Shown: positions 58,351-64,000 of the stretch, one piece after another | Layout: each line of letters starts with the position of its first letter | Numbering within the stretch: the stretch's first letter is position 1 | Assembly: GCA_037176705.1 (NCBI GenBank) | Contig: CM073886.1 | Coordinates: 88,757,501-88,821,500 of the forward strand | Length of the DNA: 64,000 bases | Direction of reading: 5' to 3' | Source: Molossus alvarezi | Taxonomy: Eukaryota; Chordata; Mammalia; Chiroptera; Molossidae | Notes under the pieces: model-generated | What the model was told of the DNA's origin: nothing | What the model saw: only the letters and a program-made list of their open reading frames with translations | Database searches by the model: none | Made by a program: the position numbers and the translations under genes

Positions 58351-59145
58351 TATAATTTATAAGTCTTGCATCCTTCACATCTGGAAGAAAGATGGACTAA
58401 GACAGCCTAATTGATGACCAAAAAGTAGTTGTCTAAAGTAAATAGGCCCTAATATTGTGTAGAACAAACCTTCAGATCCTTTGTTGGAGAGGAAGTGTGG
58501 GCTGCAATAAAGACCTGAAGGAGAAGAAGGTACAGATCCCTGCTCGTGTCCCATCTGCAAAACTCTTCAGCCATATAAGCAAGACACTTGACTTATTTGG
58601 GCATCTTTTTTTTTTTTTTTTTTTTTTTTAAGAATCAAGAATCGGAAAGAGAGGTTTCTAAGTTCTAGAATGTTATCATTCTTACGGCAGACCACAGATG
58701 TTACTTCAGGACTAGATCTTAGCCAAGGATCTAGATCAAACTCCCAGGAGCTGGGTAATCTGCTTCCTGTCTTCTCTCTTCTTTTCTCTTTTCCTTTACT
58801 TTCTCTATGACTCTCCATTGCTTTTTTTTTTTCCTTCCTGAAAAATTATTTTTCTTTATTTTGTCATTATTGTTTCTAGTTTCTCATTTTTACCTTTTAA
58901 CAATTTTATTTTATTCTCAGAAAGGGAGAAAAAAATATCAATGTTCCAATCCTCATGAATTTAAAGACCATACCTGTCTCTATCACTGCTGGGGGAAAGT
59001 TCAGTTAATCAAAGAGATGGCATCCAAAGAAGCTGAGTAGCTAAACATCTGCATAATATGATATGAGAGAACTAGGCAGATATATACTTCTGTCCTCCAC
59101 TACTTGTCCCTGCTTCTGAAATCTCCTGTTAGGGTTACGGAGAAC
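58351..59145. other. Unique sequence
   Basis: Contains T-runs near 58607-58629 and 58822-58831. No gene was recognised. Confidence 0.5.
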
Positions 59146-59149
59146 AGTG

Positions 59150-59760
59150 AAAGGTGGGACATTCAAACCTTCTTATTTATTTCTTCAGAATATTCATTGG
59201 TCCTTTCCACCTCCTTTGTACTGATGTAGTCCTCCCAACTTGAACAACTCCAGTAGGCTCAAGCTGGTGTCTCTCAGTTCATTTTCTTCCTCACTTATCT
59301 TGCACATCATTTCCAGGCTAATCTACATAAAATTGTACTTATGGTTGTCATCTTCTCAAAAATCTACAGTGGCTTCCTGTTATCGTTGGCATTGGTTATA
59401 AATTCTTTGTTTGGCATTCTTAGCCATTCATCATATGATAGTAATTTTATTTCCCAGCACTCCCCAACAGGATTCCTTAACAGCTCACTTCCTTTCATGC
59501 ATTCTGCTCTCATTTCCAACTTCTAGCCTCTGCTGCTTTTCATCATCGGTAAGGACTTCTCTCTTCTGTGTCTACCAAGCATTATTTTTCTCCTGCACAA
59601 AGCTTTCCTCAACTACTCTTCACCATACAGATTTTCCTCCTAATTTCTTATTGCCTGTAAAACAAGCACCACACACTTCAGCACTTAATTGTTCCATATA
59701 TTTTGTTTTGTTTCCCCAGCTTGATTGTAAACTCCTTTAGGAATGTGGACTTATATTTTC
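59150..59760 (+). mobile_element. L2-like LINE fragment, sense
   Basis: 'ctacagtggcttcctgttat' early and 'gattgtaaactcctttagga' late follow the general layout of L2/CR1 3' regions. Family uncertain. Confidence 0.4.
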
Positions 59761-59764
59761 ATAT

Positions 59765-61235
59765 TTATAACACCAAATTATTTTTTGAACCAAAAGAGTT
59801 TTCTGTGTTCATTGACCTATGTATTCAAGTCCCTGAAGTTAATTCAGGACACAGAACCTAAGTCTGCTCTAAAAGATGACACCAAGAGTCCACTTCAGTG
59901 AACTTTAAGTTGAATTATTTATCTTCTCTATGTCAGAAAGTGTAGCAGGTACATGTATTTCTCTTTTAGAAAGCTATGTAAATGAATCTTCCCAATCAGT
60001 GCATCCAAGAGCACCTCAGGTTCTTTCAAATCAATGACAATGTACAAAATAAAAGAACACAATGTAGCCAAAACAAGTGGCAATTCCAAAGCTTGTCAGT
60101 GAGATGAAACAGCTTCACAGGCAGATTCCCCAAACAGCAAGCCTCCAAGCCCTTTGCAGATACAAATTAAGATGTTTGGGAAGTCACATAGCAAGAAAGG
60201 AGCCTCATCCAATCATTTTTCCAAACAAGGTTTCAGTTCCTTCTCCAAGTAGTGTGAAATACATATCCAACCCTTTTCATATGAATAAGGAATGCCTTCA
60301 TGCTGCCTCTTTAAAAGTGGCCACATCTCTGGTAACCTCATAAATATGCTGACAGTTCACAACTCTATCAGTTATGTACAACCTCTACCCCCACACTCCC
60401 TAGCTGCGCTCCTCCTAGGCCTTGTTCACTTCTCACAGACACGAAAGCCTGCCAAGTGGACTTATCAGCAATATAAAGGCCATTGGCTCACTCGCGCTTC
60501 ATTTTAATTCAGCTGTGTAATTAGCAGATAATTGGTATAAAGTATCTATCGGAAATACCCCTAAAGATGTTCAAATGTTCGAATATTTAAATAGTTAAAT
60601 ACAATGCTAAGATTCTGGGAAAAATAGAAACTTGTATAAATTTCAGTAATACAATAAAAGCCGAGAGTTTGAAAGAAGTGAGACTCTTTGGTGAAGCTTT
60701 CATTTTGCCTTTGCTGCCCGAGGCTGAGGAACCAAAACTATTTTGCAACAAATATGCTGGTGCACGTGGTTCTGAACGTCTGCACAGAAGCACTGTTTCT
60801 CTAAAATCTGGAGCCGGAGCCGTGGTCTTCCGGTCTCTGCAGAAAAAGCAGCCATGTGTGATGTTGCAGATGGTCATTTCTCTCTGGTCACATTCACTCA
60901 TTGTACACTGGGAAAGCAAAGGGAAGTGTGAAATGATTTGGTAAAAATGCTTTTCATACAGGGATAGTGGATTATTTATTTTTGAAAGGTCAGTTAGGAA
61001 AGGGTAGCATGCATTGTAGAGTAATACATATGAAAATTAGTTCAAGTCGTGAACTCCTGCAGAGGGGCTCAGTACTAAAAAAAATCACTCAAAGACCTAC
61101 AGTAAATACTCTCTTAGCTGGATTGGTTAGAGAATTAGATCCTCTGGTTCAAAATATGTTCTAGTGAAGTCTCCATTGTGATATTCACATCATGCTTATA
61201 TTTTAAATCTTCAGGAATTAGGATAAAATAACAAC
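59765..61235. other. Unique sequence with an exon-like spot
   Basis: On the minus strand a strong acceptor-like tract at 60908-60930 is followed by an open frame to 60587. It is treated among the findings. I recognise no repeat family in this stretch. Confidence 0.5.
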
Positions 61236-61239
61236 CCGA

Positions 61240-61375
61240 TTCCAAACCCTGGCCACAGCCCTTACTCGATGTGAGATATTGATTAAGTTATCTATTCTCA
61301 CTAAGCCTGAACTATTATATCTGGAAAATGGAGATAAACCTGGATTAAATACCATGCTAGGACTGCTACTTCATC
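61240..61375 (+). mobile_element. MIR fragment
   Basis: 'ttgattaagttatctattct' and 'tatatctggaaaatggagat' match the MIR core. Confidence 0.6.
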
Positions 61376-61418
61376 AAAAATGGAGTTTCCCCTCTTGATT
61401 CACATAAAAAAAAAAAAA

Positions 61419-61431
61419 TGTGTGTATATGC

Positions 61432-61479
<48 letters not shown>

Positions 61480-61490
61480 GTATATATATG
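61419..61490. repeat. (TATATG)n hexamer microsatellite
   Basis: About ten units of tatatg, preceded by an A12 run and short TG units. Possibly seeded from an A-rich tail. Confidence 0.95.
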
Positions 61491-61739
61491 GCATTGGTTT
61501 CTAAGATACTGGGTATTAGACAATGGACAGTGACTCCCGGGGTATGAGAAATGAATGAGGTGAGTCCTCCGACTGTCCCAGCCTACTCCCTGGAGAAAGG
61601 TTTTTGGTCAAGGAACAGAGAGGGAAAAGCAAAGGTAGTCCAGCAGAACCCCTGAGTTGAAGAGACAGGGCTGAGTATCTAGGGACACTAAGACAGCTGG
61701 GGTTCATCCGACAGAGTACAGAGAAGAAAGACTCACATG

Positions 61740-62373
61740 GAAGGGGACTCCGGACCACTGCACAGGGTCTGCCTCAAGTTCAGCAGAGTGTTGATAGCAT
61801 ATACATGTGATGAAAGTAATTGAGACGGGAAAAATCATCCACAGAATTAGAAGGAACAGTATGCACTTCTCACACAGCATCAGAAAGTTCCTGTTCCTGA
61901 CAGCGAGACTGGAAAACTTTGTAAGTCGTATGAACTTGGGAGAGTACTGAGAAGGGTCTTGCCTCAGTAGTAGAAAATAATTACCTCTAAATTAAACATG
62001 GCTCTGATACTGCATAACAAAGCTTAAAAGAAAGACTTGAAAAAATCAAAAGGTTTCCAAATAATTGTGTCCCAGAATAAAACAAAAGAATATTTATAGG
62101 AATACAAAAATATCCAATATCTAGAAAAGAAAAATGTATAATCCCTAAAAACCAATAAAAAATCACCAGGTATAAAAGAAATGGAAAGAAAACATTACTC
62201 ATAATGAGAAGAAAACTTATTCGTAACCAACCCAACAACTGACAGAGGAGTTAGAATTAACAAAGATTTCAAATAGTTATTATAACTATATTCCATATAT
62301 CTAAGAAGTTGAGACATTAAAACATAAAAAAAAGCCCAGATTGAAATTTTGAAGATGAAAACTACAATATCTT
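61740..62373 (+). mobile_element. Old L1 5' part, sense
   Basis: From about 62010, 'gaaagaaaacattactcata', 'atgagaagaaaacttattcg' and 'aatagttattataactatat' read as the L1M region before ORF1. The upstream part (61740-62010) is less certain. It continues after the inserted L1 tail at 62510. Confidence 0.6.
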
Positions 62374-62509
62374 TCTTATTTATTTATCTTTATTGTTTGA
62401 CAGTATTACAGATACCCCTTTTTCCCCAATGACCCCTTCCTCTCTGCCCCTACCTTCACCACACTATTGTCTGTGTCTATCGGTTACACAGATATGCATA
62501 TAAGAAAAG
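62374..62509 (-). mobile_element. Young L1 3' tail, antisense, with perfect TSD
   Basis: 'tttattgtttgacagtatta' followed by 'cagatacccctttttcccc' is a reversed L1 3' end. A perfect 11-bp duplication 'tacaatatctt' (62363-62373 and 62510-62520) bounds this 136-bp insertion. Confidence 0.9.
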
Positions 62510-62520
62510 TACAATATCTT

Positions 62521-63633
62521 AAATTAAAAAAAAAAATACTGGATGAGATAAACTTCAGATTAGACATGGCAGAAGAAATGAATAATGAACTTAAAGCTAT
62601 AGCCATGGAAATGGTTCAAAATTAAACACAAAGAAATAAAATAACCCCAAAAAGTTGTGGAACAAATTCAAGTGGACTAATAGATGTGGAACTAGAGTAT
62701 CTGAAAGAGAGGGGGTGACAGAAAAATATTTGAAGAAATAATGGTATTTTCGCCCAAATTTGATGAAAAGTATAAACACACAGAACCAAGAAGATACACA
62801 AAATGGAGTACTGCACACACATACACCCACAAAAACATGAGAAAAGAAGACTATACTAAGGCACATCATAAAATTGCTCAAAAACAGCGATAGAGAGAAA
62901 AATCTTAAAACAAACAAACAAACAAACAAACAAACAAACAAACAAAAAAAACAGAGAAAATAGACGTGCTACATACAGAGGAATAAAGACAAGGAATACA
63001 ACAGGTTTTTGTTTTTGTTCTTTTTAAAAATAAGAAACAATGCAAAAAGGTAATGGCCAACATTCAAAAGAAAAAGAAAATGTCAACCTAAAATTCTATG
63101 CCCCAGTTAAACATTTTTCAAACATAAAGGCAAAAGCAAGACTTTTCAACCACACAAGAGCTGAAGTAGTTCATCACCAGCAGAAACACACTACAAGAAA
63201 TACGAAAGAAAATTCTTCAAGCAGAGGAAAATGGTAGCAACAGGAATGTGGATCTAACAAAGGCATGCAGAGCACCAGCATGGAAACTATATAAATAAGT
63301 ATAGAACATTGCTTCTTTGTGATTTAAATAGATAATTGGCTGTTTAAACAAAAATATCAATATAGAATGGGGTTTATAACAGATAAACAATATTGAAACA
63401 CACCAATAGTACCAAGGCTGAGTAGGGAAAATTTGAAGTGTACTATTGTAAACTTCTTAAAATATACATGAAGAGGCAATGATATCACTTAAAGGTAGAC
63501 TGTGATAAGTTAACAATGTATACTATAAGCCCTAAAGTGATCACTAAAAACAAAAACAAAACAAAAAACACAAAGGTTTAGAGCTAATTAGCTAATAAAG
63601 GAGATAAAATTGAATCATAAAAAATATTCAGCC
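62521..63633 (+). mobile_element. Old L1M ORF1-region, sense
   Basis: 'tcaacctaaaattctatgcc', 'ttcatcaccagcagaaacac', 'gaaaattcttcaagcagagg' and 'taagccctaaagtgatcact' follow the L1M ORF1-to-ORF2 course. Frameshifted throughout. Confidence 0.75.
62911..62950. repeat. (CAAA)n microsatellite
   Basis: About eight to nine CAAA units with an A-rich end, inside the old L1. Confidence 0.95.
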
Positions 63634-63880
63634 AGCCCTGGCCGGTTCGGCTCAGCGGTTAGAGCATTGGCCTGCAGTCCAGAGAGACCCGGGTTCGGTT
63701 CCTGCTAAGGGCGCGTACCTCGGTAGCAGTTTGTCCCCGGCCCTGGTTGGGTCGTGCAGGTGGCAACCACTGGATGCGTCCCTTTCACATCAATGTTTCT
63801 CTCTCTCTCTCCCTCCCACTCTACCTGAACAAAAAATGGAAAATGTCCTAAGGTGAGGATAAAAAACAACAACAAAAAAA
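63634..63880 (+). mobile_element. VES SINE (gtgaggata-tail type) inside L1
   Basis: Complete VES with A-box 'cggctcagcgg', B-box 'gggttcggttcctgc', TCTC body and 'ggtgaggata' tail ending in CAA repeats. The L1 reads on across it. The flanking duplication is short and unclear ('tcagc' near both ends). Confidence 0.93.
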
Positions 63881-64000
63881 TCAGCTGATCCACAAAAATG
63901 AGAAAAAGAGGAAAAGAACAAAGAGTAAATAAACATAAAGCAAATAACATGATAATAGAATTATGCCTAACCACATCAATAATCACATTAAATGGGACTG
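63881..64000 (+). mobile_element. Old L1, start of ORF2 region, sense
   Basis: 'gaaaagaacaaagagtaaat', 'gcctaaccacatcaataatc' and 'acattaaatgggactg' match the start of L1 ORF2. It runs off the window edge. Confidence 0.75.

Noticed and set aside
61120..61160. tRNA-like 'ggttagagaattagatcc' and 'ggttcaaa'
   Set aside because: It cannot be folded into a cloverleaf by eye and lacks a convincing A-box and acceptor stem.
11425..63880. tRNA genes at VES heads
   Set aside because: A- and B-boxes are present because VES derives from a tRNA; bodies, tails and target duplications show that they are SINEs.
1..64000. CRISPR arrays, bacterial operons or other prokaryotic systems
   Set aside because: All repeats are microsatellites, tandem duplications or interspersed mammalian elements; no regularly spaced repeat-spacer pattern exists.

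Overview
This window is mammalian nuclear DNA, almost certainly from a bat and probably a yangochiropteran. The main evidence is at least 18 copies or fragments of the tRNA-derived VES SINE, recognisable by heads reading like 'gccctggccagtttggctcagcggttagagcg', (TCTC)-rich bodies and tails ending 'gtgaggataaaa' or 'caataaa'. Several L1 3' ends also carry the bat-type motif 'ggacatctgtaatactttcaacaata'. One short hAT element (46537-46728) matches the SPIN family, known from bats, murine rodents and other scattered tetrapods. Family-level placement is not possible here; I saw no Helitron copy, which are common in vesper bats.

I found no intact protein-coding gene, no rRNA or tRNA gene and no CRISPR array. 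The open frames are short (185 codons or fewer) and most fall in repeats. The window reads as intergenic or long-intron sequence: an AT-rich unique background carrying layers of transposons of different ages. The one recognisable gene relic is an antisense fragment of a processed PSMC5 (proteasome ATPase Rpt6) copy at 31329-31541.

Layout. 1-1700: L1 pieces, with a Tigger-like MITE nested inside an old L1. 1.7-10 kb: mostly unique with MIR traces. 10-16.6 kb: MIR with an 87-bp tandem duplication, VES copies, an L2 reverse-transcriptase relic and a young antisense L1 with perfect target-site duplications. 17-22.7 kb: an LTR-like block, L2 pieces, a large GGAA/GGGA tract inside L1-like sequence, MIR and MER5A-like elements. 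22.7-27 kb: mostly unique. 27-31.6 kb: VES copies, L2/MIR, an L1 3' end, then the PSMC5 relic beside a TG/TA microsatellite. 31.6-37 kb: mostly unique. 37-45 kb: a cluster of VES elements, an MLT1-like LTR, an L1 endonuclease fragment, a long L2 and several L1 parts. 45-51.4 kb: the SPIN-like element, MIR, and two inverted VES pairs. 51.5-56.3 kb: a near full-length hAT MITE, L2 and unique sequence. 56.9-58.3 kb: a 1.1-kb antisense L1 with a VES at its edge. 58.3-61.7 kb: mostly unique. 61.7-64 kb: an old sense L1 running off the window, interrupted by a young antisense L1 tail and a VES.

Nothing points to an undescribed multi-gene system. The items most worth a second look are the SPIN-like element, the PSMC5 relic, two VES copies reduced to little more than the tRNA-like head, the perfect 87-bp and 44-bp tandem duplications, and two weak exon candidates on the minus strand (near 33.8 kb and 60.8 kb). 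Family names were assigned by eye from remembered consensus features, and edges without target-site duplications are approximate.
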